Part shown: piece by piece, positions 46,681 through 56,587 of the stretch
Position numbering within the stretch: position 1 is the stretch's first letter
Layout of the letters: every line of letters begins with the position of its first letter
Source: Methylobacterium longum
GTDB lineage: Bacteria; Pseudomonadota; Alphaproteobacteria; Rhizobiales; Beijerinckiaceae
Assembly: GCF_022179385.1 (NCBI RefSeq)
Contig: NZ_BPQS01000006.1
Span: 185,340 to 249,339, forward strand
Length of the DNA: 64,000 nt
Direction: 5' to 3'
Position numbers and translations under genes: made by a program
The notes under the pieces: model-generated
Databases searched by the model: none
The model's input: the letters and a program-made list of their open reading frames with translations, nothing else
Told to the model about the DNA's origin: nothing

Positions 46681-47442
46681 GTGACGACCCTCGACGTCGT
46701 CGCCTCGGCCCTGCGCGGCGTGCCGCGCGGGGTTCTGTCGCTGATCTACCCGCCGACCTGCGTGGGATGCGGCGCGGCGACGGCCGATCCCGGTGCCCTC
46801 TGTCCGGCCTGCTGGTCGGGGATGCGCCTGATCGAGGAGCCCGTCTGCCAGCGCTACGGAACGCCTTTCGCCGTCGATCTCGGCGTCGGACCGTTGCTCT
46901 CGCCCCGAGCCATTGCCGATCCGCCGGCCTTCGGGCGCGGCCGAGCGGTGGCGCTCTACGACGGCGTCGCCCGCCAGCTCGTCCACCGGCTGAAATACGA
47001 GGATCGCCTCGATCTCGCCGGCGTCATGGCACGGATGATGGCCGCGAGCGGCCGAACCCTGATCGCGGAGGCGCACTGCCTCGTCCCGGTTCCGCTCCAT
47101 CGCGGGCGCCTGTGGCGCCGCCGGTTCAACCAAGCGGCGATTCTGGCCCGGCGCATCGCCCGGGAGGCCGGGCGTCCCTGCATGCCGGCCGCGCTGGTGC
47201 GGGTGCGGGCGACGCGCTCGCAGGTCGGCCTCAGCCGCGCGGCCCGAGCCGAGAACCTCAGCGGCGCATTCCGGGTGCCCGAACCCGAGGCACATCGGAT
47301 CCGCGGGCGGCGGATCCTTCTCGTCGATGACGTAACCACGACCGGCGCCACCGGCAATGCAGCGACCCGGGCCCTGTTGCGCGCCGGAGCCACCTCCGTC
47401 GATTTCCTGACCTTCGCGCTGGTGGGCGACGCCGCGGGGTGA
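46681..47442 (+). CDS. ComF-family phosphoribosyltransferase-like protein
   Basis: 253 residues from GTG. N-terminal zinc-ribbon-like cysteines (CVGCG and CPACW, about 27-45), helical linker, and a phosphoribosyltransferase domain with the PRPP loop ILLVDDVTTTGATGNAA. ComF proteins aid DNA uptake in naturally competent bacteria, but most family members in non-competent bacteria have no proven role. Converges with the GNAT gene. Confidence 0.88.
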   Translation: MTTLDVVASALRGVPRGVLSLIYPPTCVGCGAATADPGALCPACWSGMRLIEEPVCQRYGTPFAVDLGVGPLLSPRAIADPPAFGRGRAVALYDGVARQLVHRLKYEDRLDLAGVMARMMAASGRTLIAEAHCLVPVPLHRGRLWRRRFNQAAILARRIAREAGRPCMPAALVRVRATRSQVGLSRAARAENLSGAFRVPEPEAHRIRGRRILLVDDVTTTGATGNAATRALLRAGATSVDFLTFALVGDAAG

Positions 47443-47456
47443 GACGCGCTTGCCAG

Positions 47457-48053
47457 TCAGACAGCGGCGATCTCCCGGTTCGGGAAGCTGACCGCCACGG
47501 TGAAGTCGAAGGCCTCCGCGATGCCCTCGTACCAGAGCGAGAACGGGGTGGGCCGCGCGAGGTGCAGGGCGCCGTCGATCTCGCTGCCGACATGCTGCAG
47601 GGCAGCCCCGTGCTTGGCGGCGAGCCGCAGCATCGGACCGTTTCCGGACAGGCAGCGCACGTGCAGGTCGATCACGCCGCGGTGCCGTGCCGAGCGCGCG
47701 ATGCGCGCGAACAGGCTTGCGCCGATGCCGCGCCGGCGGACAGCCAGCTCGACCGCGAAGGCGGCTTCCGCGCATGGGCCGAGGGCGTAGCGAGATGGAC
47801 TGGCTCCCATGGGCCGGAGCTCGCCGAGCCCGCGCAGCGCGCCGTCGACGAAGGCACCGTACAGGACGCCCTCGGCCGTGACCGCCTGCGCGGCATAGGC
47901 CCGCACGCCGGCCTCGCTGACGTTGCCCATGAAGCGGCTCGCCCGGGTTTCGGGGTCCAGTCGCATGAAATAGTCGAGGACTGCGTTGCGGTCGGCAGGC
48001 CAGAGGCGCCGGATGTTGTGGGCCAGCACGTCGTTTCGCGCGTGAGCGGCCAT
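47457..48053 (-). CDS. GNAT-family N-acetyltransferase
   Basis: 198 residues. GNAT fold: RLWPADRNAVLDYFMRLDPE at the start (a pattern also seen in acetyltransferases fused to acyl-CoA synthetase-like proteins) and the acetyl-CoA loop VRRRGIGASLFARIARSARH. Substrate unknown. Confidence 0.8.
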   Translation of the reverse strand: MAAHARNDVLAHNIRRLWPADRNAVLDYFMRLDPETRASRFMGNVSEAGVRAYAAQAVTAEGVLYGAFVDGALRGLGELRPMGASPSRYALGPCAEAAFAVELAVRRRGIGASLFARIARSARHRGVIDLHVRCLSGNGPMLRLAAKHGAALQHVGSEIDGALHLARPTPFSLWYEGIAEAFDFTVAVSFPNREIAAV

Positions 48054-48342
48054 GATGGGTCTCCGGTCTGGTGCGCACGTGCGCGCAGAGTGATCCGGAC
48101 GTTCCTCCCAAGAGACGCCGCCGATTTCGCAGCTCCCCGTTCATTGTGCAATGCAGCAGGACTACGAAGGGTCCATGAACGTGGCAGCCATGCACGGAGC
48201 CGATGGGACGCTTCCCGTCCGCTGTTCGAGCCCGGACTTGATTCACGTTCAGCTTGCGCGTCACAGGGAAGGTCCGGGTCGATGAATGCTGACGCGGGCG
48301 GTGCCGGGCTGGCGCCGCGGCGAGCTGCGAGGGACCGGCGGC

Positions 48343-49575
48343 GTGAGCGAGAGATCCGGCAACCAACAGGCACCCTCTGCCGAGGCGCGGGCCAGTGCGG
48401 TCTCCCCGGGCCCGGTCCACGAGCGGTACGAGGCGCTGGTCGCCGGCGGCGCTATCGAGCGCGATCCCGCCCAGACGCGGCTGGTGCGGGCCCTGGACCG
48501 GCTGATCCAGGATCTCCAGCGTCAAAAGCGCGCCAGCAAGACCAGCGCCCTCGGCTGGCTGTTCCGGCGCAAGGACGAGGTCGAACAGCCCCGGGGCCTG
48601 TACGTCTGGGGTTCGGTCGGGCGCGGCAAGACCATGCTGATGGACCTGTTCCACGAGGCGGCGCCGGAGCCGAAGCGGCGCGTCCACTTCCACGGCTTCC
48701 TGGCGGACGCTCACGAGCGGATCCACGCCTACCGGCAGGCGCTGAAGGCCGGTAGCGTCAAGGGCGACGACCCGATCGGCCCCGTGGCCGACCAGCTCGC
48801 CGACGAGGCGACCCTGCTGTGCTTCGACGAGTTCACCGTCACCGATATCGCCGACGCGATGATCCTGGGCCGGCTGTTCGGACACCTGTTCCGGCGCGGC
48901 GTCACCGTGGTGGCGACCTCGAATGTCGAGCCGGACCGGCTCTACGAAGGCGGACTGAACCGGGCGTTGTTCCTGCCCTTCATCGCGACGCTGAAGGAGC
49001 GGGTCGAGATGGTGCGCCTCGACGCAAGGACCGACTTCCGCCTGGAGAAGCTCGGCGGCGCGGCCGTCTATCACGTGCCGGCGGACGACACCGCACGCGC
49101 GGCCCTCGATGCCGCCTTCAGGGGGCTCACCGGCAAGGCCCGGGGCCGCACCGCCATCGTCAAGGTGCACGGGCGGGACGTCGAAATCCCCGAGGAGGCG
49201 AGCGGCGTAGCCCGCTTCCACTTCGATGACCTCTGCCGCAAGCCCCTCGGCGCCTCCGACTACATGGCTTTGGCCAGGACCTTCCACACGGTGATCCTCG
49301 ACGGGATCCCGGTGATGCGGGAAGCCGAGCGGAACGAAGCCAAACGCTTCATCACGCTGGTCGACACGCTCTACGACCGCCACGTGAAGCTCGTCGCCTC
49401 CGCGGCCGCAGAGGCGCAGGATCTCTACACCGCCGAGACCGGCCGGGAGGCCTTCGAGTTCGACCGGACCGTCTCGCGCCTGATCGAGATGCGGTCCCGG
49501 GAATACCTGGCCCTGCCGCATGGCCGACCCGATTCAGAGGCGTCCGGTACCAGCACCGGGCTGGTGGAGACGTGA
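48343..49575 (+). CDS. zapE: Cell division protein ZapE (AFG1-like ATPase)
   Basis: 410 residues from GTG at 48343; an ATG at 48286 is open but the extra residues do not fit the family. AFG1-type P-loop ATPase: Walker A WGSVGRGKTMLMDLF, Walker B LLCFDEFTVTDIADAMIL, then VTVVATSNVEPDRLYEGGLN. ZapE acts at the FtsZ ring in E. coli; alphaproteobacterial members may also act in membrane protein quality control. The last four bases overlap the start of the histidine kinase. Confidence 0.92.
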   Translation: MSERSGNQQAPSAEARASAVSPGPVHERYEALVAGGAIERDPAQTRLVRALDRLIQDLQRQKRASKTSALGWLFRRKDEVEQPRGLYVWGSVGRGKTMLMDLFHEAAPEPKRRVHFHGFLADAHERIHAYRQALKAGSVKGDDPIGPVADQLADEATLLCFDEFTVTDIADAMILGRLFGHLFRRGVTVVATSNVEPDRLYEGGLNRALFLPFIATLKERVEMVRLDARTDFRLEKLGGAAVYHVPADDTARAALDAAFRGLTGKARGRTAIVKVHGRDVEIPEEASGVARFHFDDLCRKPLGASDYMALARTFHTVILDGIPVMREAERNEAKRFITLVDTLYDRHVKLVASAAAEAQDLYTAETGREAFEFDRTVSRLIEMRSREYLALPHGRPDSEASGTSTGLVET

Positions 49576-52514
49576 GCGGCGCGCCCGGCGGCGGATCGAT
49601 CTTCGGATTGCGCCGCAGGAACTGGCGCGGCGCCAATCCGCTCGGACCGTTGCTCGGATCGCCCTCCGCGTTCCTGCTCGTCGTCGTGTCGCTGGCGGCC
49701 GGGATGGCGAACTATCTGGCGGGCGAAGCGGACCGCGCGGCAACCGCGCGGACGAACGCCACCATCGCGGGCGTCGAACGCCTGATCTCCGAGGTCAAGG
49801 ACCTGGAAACCGGGGAGCGGGGCTTCGTGCTGGTCGGCAGCGAAGATTACCTCGCGCCGTACACCAGCGCGCTGACGCGTATCGAGACGGAGCTGTCGAG
49901 TCTCGGCTCGGCCGCGCAGGAGCCTGTCCGCGCCGGCGGCCCGTCGCTGGCGGGATTGATCGCGCAGAAGCGCGACTTCGCGGCTCGGGTGGTCGCGGCC
50001 CGCCGTCAGCAGGGGTTCGACGCGGCGACCGACCTCGTCCGGACCGGCGATGGCAAGCGCCTGATGGACGCGATCCGCATCGAGGCGGCCGCGCGCCAGG
50101 AGACCGCCGCGCAGGAGCTCGCTGCCCTGCAGGTCCGGGAGTACCGGCGCGGGCTGATCCTGTTCCTGCTCACCGGAGCGGCGGCCCTGGGCGCCATCGT
50201 CTTGCTGGCGCGCCTCGCCCTGGTCCGACGTCAGGAGTCGCTGCGCATGTCGCGGCTCCTCGACGGCGTGCTGGCCAACGCGCCCGTCGGCCTCGGCTTT
50301 CTCGACCGCGATCTGAAGATCCGGCACATGAACCGGTCGCTGGCCACGATGAGCGAGCGGGGGTTCGGTGCCGATCTCGGCGCGCCCATTTGGGCGATGC
50401 TGCCGACCCTCCAGGACGCGCTGGCTGCCAAGCTCGCCGCGGCGCTTCGGGAGGGCTTGGTCTCGCCCGACGTCCCGGTGGCGGTCCCGGCCCCTTCGGC
50501 TCCGGGGGGCGTGCGCCAGTTCTCGATGAGCTTCTACCCGCTCCGCGGCCCCGCCGACGGCCCCGGCCAGGAGGTCGAGGGCGTCGGCCTCGTGGTGGTC
50601 GACGAGACCATCCGCCACCTCGCCGAGGCTCGCCTGCGCCGCAGCGAGGAACGCTTTCGCTCGCTGATCGAGGCCAGCGCCGCCATCGTCTGGACGGCCA
50701 ATCCGGAGGGTAGCCTGCACCGGCGGCAGGTCGCCTGGAGCCGCTTCACCGGCCAGGACGAGGCGGCCTATGCGGGGCTCGGCTTCCTCGATGCGGTTCA
50801 TCCCGAGGATCGACCGCATACGAGGGCCGCATGGTCACGGGCGGTGACGACCCTGGAACCCTATGCCACCGAGCACCGGATCCGAACCGCGTCCAACGCG
50901 TACCGGCACATGAGCGTGCGCGCCGTCCCGATCCTCGAATCCGACGGAACGCTGCGCGAATGGGTCGGCACCCACACCGACATCACCGAGCGCAAGGAGG
51001 CGGAGGCGGCCATCGAGGCGGCGCGGGCGGCCGCGGAGGCGGCCAACGCCGCCAAGAGCCAGTTTCTGGCGAACATGAGCCACGAACTGCGCACGCCCCT
51101 CTCGGCGGTGATCGGCTATTCCGAGATGGTGCAGGAGGAGCTGGAGGATCTGGGCCAGCCCGACCTGATCGCCGACATGAAGAAGATCGAGGCCAACGCG
51201 CGGCACCTCCTCGGCCTGATCAACGACGTGCTCGACATCTCGAAGATCGAGGCGGACCGGGTCGAAATCCACGCCGAGGATTTCGACGTCGCCGCGGTCA
51301 TTCAGGACGTCGCCGCCACCGTCGAGGGCCTCATCGCGAAGAAGAACAACACGCTGGCTCTGGACCTCGGGGACGATCTCGGCACGGCGCACACCGACGT
51401 TACGAAGCTGCGCCAGTGCCTGATCAATCTCCTGAGCAACGCGGCGAAGTTCACCGAAAACGGCCGGATCAGCCTGGCGGCCGACCGCGTCGGCGCGGAT
51501 CTGCGCATCCGCATCGCCGATACCGGCATCGGCATGACGCACGAGCAGGTCGGCAAGCTGTTCGAGCGGTTCACCCAGGCCGACGCCTCGACAACGCGGC
51601 GGTTCGGCGGGACCGGCCTCGGCCTTGCCATCACCCGCGCCTTCGCCGAGATGCTCGGTGGCGCCATCGCGGTCGAGAGCCGGGACGGAGAAGGTACGAC
51701 CTTCACGCTGACGCTGCCGGCCCGCTTCCGCGGAGCGGAGGCAGAGCAGGCGGAGACGGTGCGGAACGGCAGGGTCACCATCCTGGTCGTGGATGATGAC
51801 GCCGCGACACGGGACCTGCTCGCCCGCTTCCTGGAGCGGGAGGGCTTCGCCGTGGCGGTGGCTGAGGATGGCCGGCGCGGCCTGGAACTCGCCCGCAGCC
51901 TGCGCCCCCGTGCCGTCCTCCTCGACGTGACGATGCCGCAGATGGACGGCTGGGCGGTCTTGCGGGCGATCCGGGCCGACACCGAGATCGGCGCGACCCC
52001 GATCGTGATGGTGTCGATCCTCGACGAGCAGCACCTCGCCTTCTCGCTGGGCGCGACTGACTATCTGCAGAAGCCGATCGACTGGGTCAGCCTGCGCCAG
52101 ATCGTGGAGCGGTTCCAGCCCGCGACCCGCGACGGACCGATTCTCGTAGTCGAGGACGAGGCCGACGCGCGCGGGCACGTCTGCGCCTATTTGCGGCGCG
52201 AGGGATTCCCGGTCCGCGAGGCGGAGAACGGCGTCCGCGCCCTCGAACGCGTGGAGGCCGAGCGGCCCAGCCTGATTCTTCTCGACCTGATGATGCCGGA
52301 GCTGGACGGCTTCGGCTTCCTGCGCGCACTGCGCGCTCGACCGGATTGGCGCGACGTGCCGGTGGTGGTGCTCACCGCCAAGGACATTACCGCCGACGAT
52401 CGGCGCCGCTTGGCCGGTCAGGCCGACCGGGTGCTGGCCAAAGGTGAGACAGGCCTCGGCGAGCTGGCGCGGGAGCTGCGCGCGCTGATGCCGGCGGCCG
52501 TGGATCCGGGATGA
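49572..52514 (+). CDS. Hybrid sensor histidine kinase (CHASE3-PAS-PAS-HisKA-HATPase-REC-REC)
   Basis: 980 residues. Membrane helix at about 30-50, CHASE3-like periplasmic domain (55-190, with SEVKDLETGERGFVLVGSED), second helix at 193-215, two PAS regions (about 225-345 and 355-475), coiled linker, HisKA with H504 in NMSHELRTPLSAVIGYSEM, HATPase with LLSNAAKFTENG and TGLGLAITRAF, then two receiver domains with phospho-Asp D785 (VLLDVTMPQMDGW) and D905 (ILLDLMMPELDGF). No output domain or phosphotransfer protein is adjacent. The start overlaps the zapE stop (GTGA). Confidence 0.93.
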   Translation: MSGAPGGGSIFGLRRRNWRGANPLGPLLGSPSAFLLVVVSLAAGMANYLAGEADRAATARTNATIAGVERLISEVKDLETGERGFVLVGSEDYLAPYTSALTRIETELSSLGSAAQEPVRAGGPSLAGLIAQKRDFAARVVAARRQQGFDAATDLVRTGDGKRLMDAIRIEAAARQETAAQELAALQVREYRRGLILFLLTGAAALGAIVLLARLALVRRQESLRMSRLLDGVLANAPVGLGFLDRDLKIRHMNRSLATMSERGFGADLGAPIWAMLPTLQDALAAKLAAALREGLVSPDVPVAVPAPSAPGGVRQFSMSFYPLRGPADGPGQEVEGVGLVVVDETIRHLAEARLRRSEERFRSLIEASAAIVWTANPEGSLHRRQVAWSRFTGQDEAAYAGLGFLDAVHPEDRPHTRAAWSRAVTTLEPYATEHRIRTASNAYRHMSVRAVPILESDGTLREWVGTHTDITERKEAEAAIEAARAAAEAANAAKSQFLANMSHELRTPLSAVIGYSEMVQEELEDLGQPDLIADMKKIEANARHLLGLINDVLDISKIEADRVEIHAEDFDVAAVIQDVAATVEGLIAKKNNTLALDLGDDLGTAHTDVTKLRQCLINLLSNAAKFTENGRISLAADRVGADLRIRIADTGIGMTHEQVGKLFERFTQADASTTRRFGGTGLGLAITRAFAEMLGGAIAVESRDGEGTTFTLTLPARFRGAEAEQAETVRNGRVTILVVDDDAATRDLLARFLEREGFAVAVAEDGRRGLELARSLRPRAVLLDVTMPQMDGWAVLRAIRADTEIGATPIVMVSILDEQHLAFSLGATDYLQKPIDWVSLRQIVERFQPATRDGPILVVEDEADARGHVCAYLRREGFPVREAENGVRALERVEAERPSLILLDLMMPELDGFGFLRALRARPDWRDVPVVVLTAKDITADDRRRLAGQADRVLAKGETGLGELARELRALMPAAVDPG

Positions 52515-52638
52515 GCGTCGTCAGCCTTCGCGATCAACGCGAGCCCTCCGGTCGACACCCGAGCACCGCTCCGCACCTGTCCGCCGCACGCGCGGGGCGA
52601 TAGGGTTCGTCGCCCCCGGGCTATGACCGGACGCAGGA

Positions 52639-54201
52639 TCAGAGTCCCCGGAACGCCAGCATCAGCGCGCCGGCTGCGATGCCCCACAGGGCCAGCGTCG
52701 ACCAGATCGCCCGGGTCCCTTCGGTGCGTGCCAAGCGCTCCAGGCGGAGCGCTTCGTCGTTGCCGGTCTCGTCCAGCCGGATCAGCACCCGCTTGAGCCG
52801 CATGGCGAGGTCGGGGATGTCGCCGACCACGTCGGACATGACCCGCAGCGCATCCAGGCCGCTCTGCGCCCGGCCGATCGGCCCCATGTTGCGGGCGATC
52901 CAGGCGCGCACCACCGGCTCGGCGGTGGTCCACATGTCGAGGCGCGGATCGAGGGATCGGGCGACGCCCTCCACGACCACCATGGTCTTCTGGAGCATGA
53001 CCAGCTCCGTCCGGGTGCTCATGTCGAACAGCGCGGTCACGTCGAACAGGAGCGTGAGCACCTTGGCCATCGAGATCTCGTCGGCCCGGCGCTGATGGAT
53101 CGGCTCGCCGATCGCACGGATCGCCTGTGCGAAATCCTCGACGGAATGATGCGCCGGCACGTAGCCCGCCTCGAAATGGACCTTCGCCACCCGGCGATAG
53201 TCGCGCAGGATGAAGCCGAGCAGGATCTCGGCGAGGAACCGGCGCTCGTTCGCGCCGAGCCGGCCCATGATGCCGAAATCCACGGCCACCAGCCGGCCCT
53301 CGGCATCGACCATCAGGTTGCCCTGGTGCATGTCGGCGTGGAAGAAGCCGTCCCGGATCGCGTGCCGCAGGAAGCTCTGGATGACGGTCCGCCCGATGAT
53401 CTGCGGATCATGCCCGCTTGCGGCGAGTTCCGCCGCGCTGTGGAGCCGGGTGCCTTCGATCCATTCCGCCGAGAGCACCTCGCGGGCGGTCAGCTCCCAT
53501 TCGGGCTTCGGCACGCGGAAGTCAGGGTCGTCCCTGGTGTTTTCCGCAAGTTCAGAGGCGGCCGCCGCCTCCAGGCGGAAGTCCATCTCCATTAGCACGG
53601 AGCGGGCGAGGATCTCGACCACCTCGCGGGGGCGCAGCCGCTCCGCCTGCGGGGACAGCGCATGCACCACCCGGGCCATGAAGCGCATGACCTCGAGGTC
53701 GCGCATGAAGCGCTCGCGGACGCCCGGCCGCATCACCTTGACGGCGAGCGTGCGCTGGGTGCCGTCGGCGTCCTGCACCACTGCCTTGTGGACCTGCGCG
53801 ATCGACGCGGCGGCGATAGGCTCGCTGAACGACACGAACAGCGCGCTCACCGGCTTGCCCAGAGCGGCCTCGACGGTGCGCAGCGCGATTGCCTGTGGGA
53901 AGGGCGGCACCCGGTCCTGCAGCGTCTCCAGATCGAAGGCCGCCCGCATGCCGACGATGTCGGGCCGGGTCGCCAGGAATTGGCCGAACTTGACGTAGGA
54001 CGGGCCGAGGCGGGTCATCGCAACGGACAGGCGCGCGGCGCCGTCGCCGATGCCGGGCCGCTCGAGGCAGCGTCCGAGCCGCAGGGCGAGCCGGAGGTGC
54101 GGCGGCATCTCGGACGGATCGGCGAAGGCCAGCGCGCCCTCGCGGGCCAGCACGAAGCCGACCCGCGCGCCGCGGAATAGGTTGATGGCGGCGCCGATCA
54201 C
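52639..54201 (-). CDS. ubiB: UbiB, ABC1-type atypical kinase for ubiquinone synthesis
   Basis: Membrane-anchored kinase-like ATPase needed for ubiquinone biosynthesis. 520 residues. The KxGQ motif is in SYVKFGQFLATRPDI, the Ala-rich loop in AAASIAQVHKA, the lysine in LAVKVMRPGV, catalytic loop DGFFHADMHQGNLMV and metal site VAVDFGIMGRLG. The C-terminal membrane helix is WSTLALWGIAAGALMLAF. Follows ubiE with a 31-base gap. Confidence 0.96.
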   Translation of the reverse strand: MIGAAINLFRGARVGFVLAREGALAFADPSEMPPHLRLALRLGRCLERPGIGDGAARLSVAMTRLGPSYVKFGQFLATRPDIVGMRAAFDLETLQDRVPPFPQAIALRTVEAALGKPVSALFVSFSEPIAAASIAQVHKAVVQDADGTQRTLAVKVMRPGVRERFMRDLEVMRFMARVVHALSPQAERLRPREVVEILARSVLMEMDFRLEAAAASELAENTRDDPDFRVPKPEWELTAREVLSAEWIEGTRLHSAAELAASGHDPQIIGRTVIQSFLRHAIRDGFFHADMHQGNLMVDAEGRLVAVDFGIMGRLGANERRFLAEILLGFILRDYRRVAKVHFEAGYVPAHHSVEDFAQAIRAIGEPIHQRRADEISMAKVLTLLFDVTALFDMSTRTELVMLQKTMVVVEGVARSLDPRLDMWTTAEPVVRAWIARNMGPIGRAQSGLDALRVMSDVVGDIPDLAMRLKRVLIRLDETGNDEALRLERLARTEGTRAIWSTLALWGIAAGALMLAFRGL

Positions 54202-54232
54202 CGGTGCTGGTCCCCGTCGCGCGCGGTGGCGG

Positions 54233-55018
54233 TCAAGAGACCTTCCAGCCCGAATGAATCGCCACGATCCCGCCCGTCAGCGGACGGTCGGTGACGTGGC
54301 GGAAGCCCGCGCGCTCGATCATGCCGGCGAAGGCGCCGCGCGTCGGGAACTTCCGGATCGACTCCACGAGGTAGCGGTACGACTCGGCATCCCCCGCCAC
54401 CCGGGCCCCGATGCGCGGGATCACGTTGAAGGAATAGGCGTCGTAGATCCGGTCGAGCAGCGGAATGTCGACGGCGGAAAACTCCAGGCAGAGGAAGCGC
54501 CCGCCGGGCTTCAGCACCCGCCGCGCCTCGGCGAGCGCCGTCTCGATCCGCGGCACGTTCCGGATCCCGAACGCGATCGTGTAGGCGTCGAAGGACGCGT
54601 CGGGAAGCGGCAGTGTCTCGGCGTTGCCGGTGACGAAGGCGATCCGGTCGCCGGCCTCGTCGATGTTGCGCTCCCGTGCCCGCTCCGCGCCGACGCGCAG
54701 CATCGACTCGTTGATGTCGAGCACCGTGACCCGGGTACGCGGCCCGCCCGCTGCCAGCACCCGGAAGGCCACGTCGCCGGTGCCGCCGGCCACGTCGAGA
54801 TGCGCGAAGGCGCGATTCTGCGGCGGCCGCAGCATCGAGACGAGCTGCGCCTTCCAGGCCCGGTGCAGGCCCGCCGACATCAGGTCGTTCATGATGTCGT
54901 AGCGGCGGGCGACCGAGTGAAAGACGCTGTCGACCCGTCCCTGCTTCTCGTCGAGCGCAACGCGCTCGAAGCCGAAATCCGCGCTCGCGCGCTCAGACGC
55001 CCCGTCTCCGGCCTTCAT
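54233..55018 (-). CDS. ubiE: Ubiquinone/menaquinone methyltransferase
   Basis: C-methylates the quinone ring in ubiquinone synthesis. 261 residues from [11 protein letters not shown] loop [16 protein letters not shown], then UbiE signatures [41 protein letters not shown] region and [13 protein letters not shown]. The start at 55016-55018 was chosen; a longer frame lacks conserved residues. Operon with ubiB. Confidence 0.96.
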   Translation of the reverse strand: MKAGDGASERASADFGFERVALDEKQGRVDSVFHSVARRYDIMNDLMSAGLHRAWKAQLVSMLRPPQNRAFAHLDVAGGTGDVAFRVLAAGGPRTRVTVLDINESMLRVGAERARERNIDEAGDRIAFVTGNAETLPLPDASFDAYTIAFGIRNVPRIETALAEARRVLKPGGRFLCLEFSAVDIPLLDRIYDAYSFNVIPRIGARVAGDAESYRYLVESIRKFPTRGAFAGMIERAGFRHVTDRPLTGGIVAIHSGWKVS

Positions 55019-55321
55019 GACGCTCCCGTTCCTCGATGGGCGCGTCATAGCGAAGGTCGAGCCCGACCGCCATGCGTCGAAACGGGCGGCTGGGGATCGA
55101 TCCCGATGCATCGACGCGCCGAAAGCGGGCTCTCCGCCCGTCCGACAGGGCCGCTCGAGTCCCCGGCCCGAGGTGCCGGAGCGCAGCGGAGGCCTCGACG
55201 GAGCCCTTCAGCCATCTGTTGATCCCCGGAGCCGTCCTTCGAAGCCCGCTGACGCGGCCACCTCAGGATGAGGTCGCGGATGGCACCACGGCGGCAGGGC
55301 GCGGTGCGTTCCCGATGCGGC
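55019..55321. other. Intergenic region between ubiE and leuB
   Basis: 303 bases, no gene seen. It holds the ubiE promoter (not resolved) and a palindromic repeat. Confidence 0.5.
55167..55279. repeat. Palindromic intergenic repeat between leuB and ubiE
   Basis: Imperfect inverted repeat: arms at 55167-55202 and 55235-55267 separated by 32 bases; the right arm continues into GGATGAGGTCGC (55267-55278). Key blocks are GAGGTGCCGG, CGCAGCGGAGGCCTCGACGGA, GATCCCCGGA and CCTCAGGATGAGGTCGC. Its left and right halves resemble those of the repeat at 3598-3716, and a fragment (CCTCATCCTGAAG) lies at about 15839. REP-like family of Methylobacterium-type genomes, judged from memory. Confidence 0.68.
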
Positions 55322-56431
55322 TCAGCGGGCGCGCGCCCGCAGCGCGTCGGCCACCGCCGACGCCATTGCGCGGGTTCCCATGGGGTTCGTGCCCTCGCCG
55401 GCGATGTCGGCGGTGCGCGCCCCGCCCGCCAGGGCGTCGGTGATGGCGCCGTCGAGCGCGTCGGCGGCATCGCCGAGGCCGAAGGAGTAGCGCAGGCACA
55501 TGGCGAGCGAGCCGATCATCGCGATCGGGTTGGCCTTGTCCTGGCCGGCGATGTCGGGGGCGGACCCGTGGACGGGCTCGTAGAGGGCGCGGCGCAGGCC
55601 GCTCGCGTCGACCGCGCCGAGCGAGGCCGACGGGAGCATGCCGAGCGAGCCTGTAAGCATGGCGGCGATATCCGACAGGACGTCGCCGAACAGGTTGTCG
55701 GTCACCAGCACGTCGAACTGCTTCGGCCGGCGCACCAGCTGCATGGCGCAGTTGTCGGCCAGGATGTGCTCCAGCTCGATCTGCGCATAGTGCTCGGCGT
55801 GGACCTTGGTGACGACCTCCTTCCAGAGGACGCCGGACTTCATCACGTTGTGCTTCTCGGCCGAGGCGACCCGGCCCGAGCGCTTGCCGGCGAGGTCGAA
55901 GGCCACGTGGGCGATCCGCTCGATCTCGGCCGTCGTGTAGACCTGGGTGTCGACCGCGCGCTTGGAGCCGTCCTCCAGGGTGGTGATCTCCTTCGGCTCG
56001 CCGAAGTAGACGCCGCCGGTGAGTTCGCGGACGATCATGATGTCGAGGCCCTCGACCAGCTCGCGCTTCAGCGCCGAGGCCTCGGCGAGCGCCGGGTAGC
56101 AGATTGCCGGGCGCAGGTTGGCGAACAGGTCGAGTTCTTTGCGCAGGCGCAGCAGGCCGGCCTCGGGGCGGTTCTCGTAGGCGACGCTCGCCCATTTCGG
56201 ACCGCCGACGGCGCCGAGAAGGATCGCGTCGGCATCCTTGGCGCGCGCCAGCGTCTCGTCCGCCAGGGGGCGCCCGTGGGCGTCGATCGCGCAGCCGCCG
56301 ACGAGGTCGGTCTCGATCTCGAAGGCGGCGAGGCCGGTCTCCTTGAGCGTATCGAGCACGACCTGCATGCCGCCGGCGACTTCCGGGCCGATCCCGTCGC
56401 CGGGGAGGAGCAGGAGCTTGTAGCTGGCCAT
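55322..56431 (-). CDS. leuB: 3-isopropylmalate dehydrogenase
   Basis: Oxidatively decarboxylates 3-isopropylmalate in leucine synthesis. 369 residues. N-terminal LLLLPGDGIGPEV, substrate loop ENRPEAGLLRLRKELDLFAN, VRELTGGVYFG, DVLVTDNLFGDVLSDIAAML and EPVHGSAPDIAGQDKANP. About 2.3 kb from leuA on the opposite strand; leuC/leuD are not in the window. Confidence 0.97.
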   Translation of the reverse strand: MASYKLLLLPGDGIGPEVAGGMQVVLDTLKETGLAAFEIETDLVGGCAIDAHGRPLADETLARAKDADAILLGAVGGPKWASVAYENRPEAGLLRLRKELDLFANLRPAICYPALAEASALKRELVEGLDIMIVRELTGGVYFGEPKEITTLEDGSKRAVDTQVYTTAEIERIAHVAFDLAGKRSGRVASAEKHNVMKSGVLWKEVVTKVHAEHYAQIELEHILADNCAMQLVRRPKQFDVLVTDNLFGDVLSDIAAMLTGSLGMLPSASLGAVDASGLRRALYEPVHGSAPDIAGQDKANPIAMIGSLAMCLRYSFGLGDAADALDGAITDALAGGARTADIAGEGTNPMGTRAMASAVADALRARAR

Positions 56432-56587
56432 GACGGTCTCGCGGGTTTGTCTCGACGTGCCGGCGGGCTTTATCGAGGGCAGACCGTCGTTGGCAAGGCG
56501 CCCGGGCAAGCCGCTTGGGCAAGAGGCTTTGGCAAGGCGCTTGGGCCAAGGCGCCCGCGAGACCGCTGGGGCGGGCCGCGCCCCGGA

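Noticed and set aside
46648..49521. 957-codon open frame on the minus strand across comF, GNAT and zapE
   Set aside because: Low-complexity mirror frame; three recognisable genes occupy the region in other frames.
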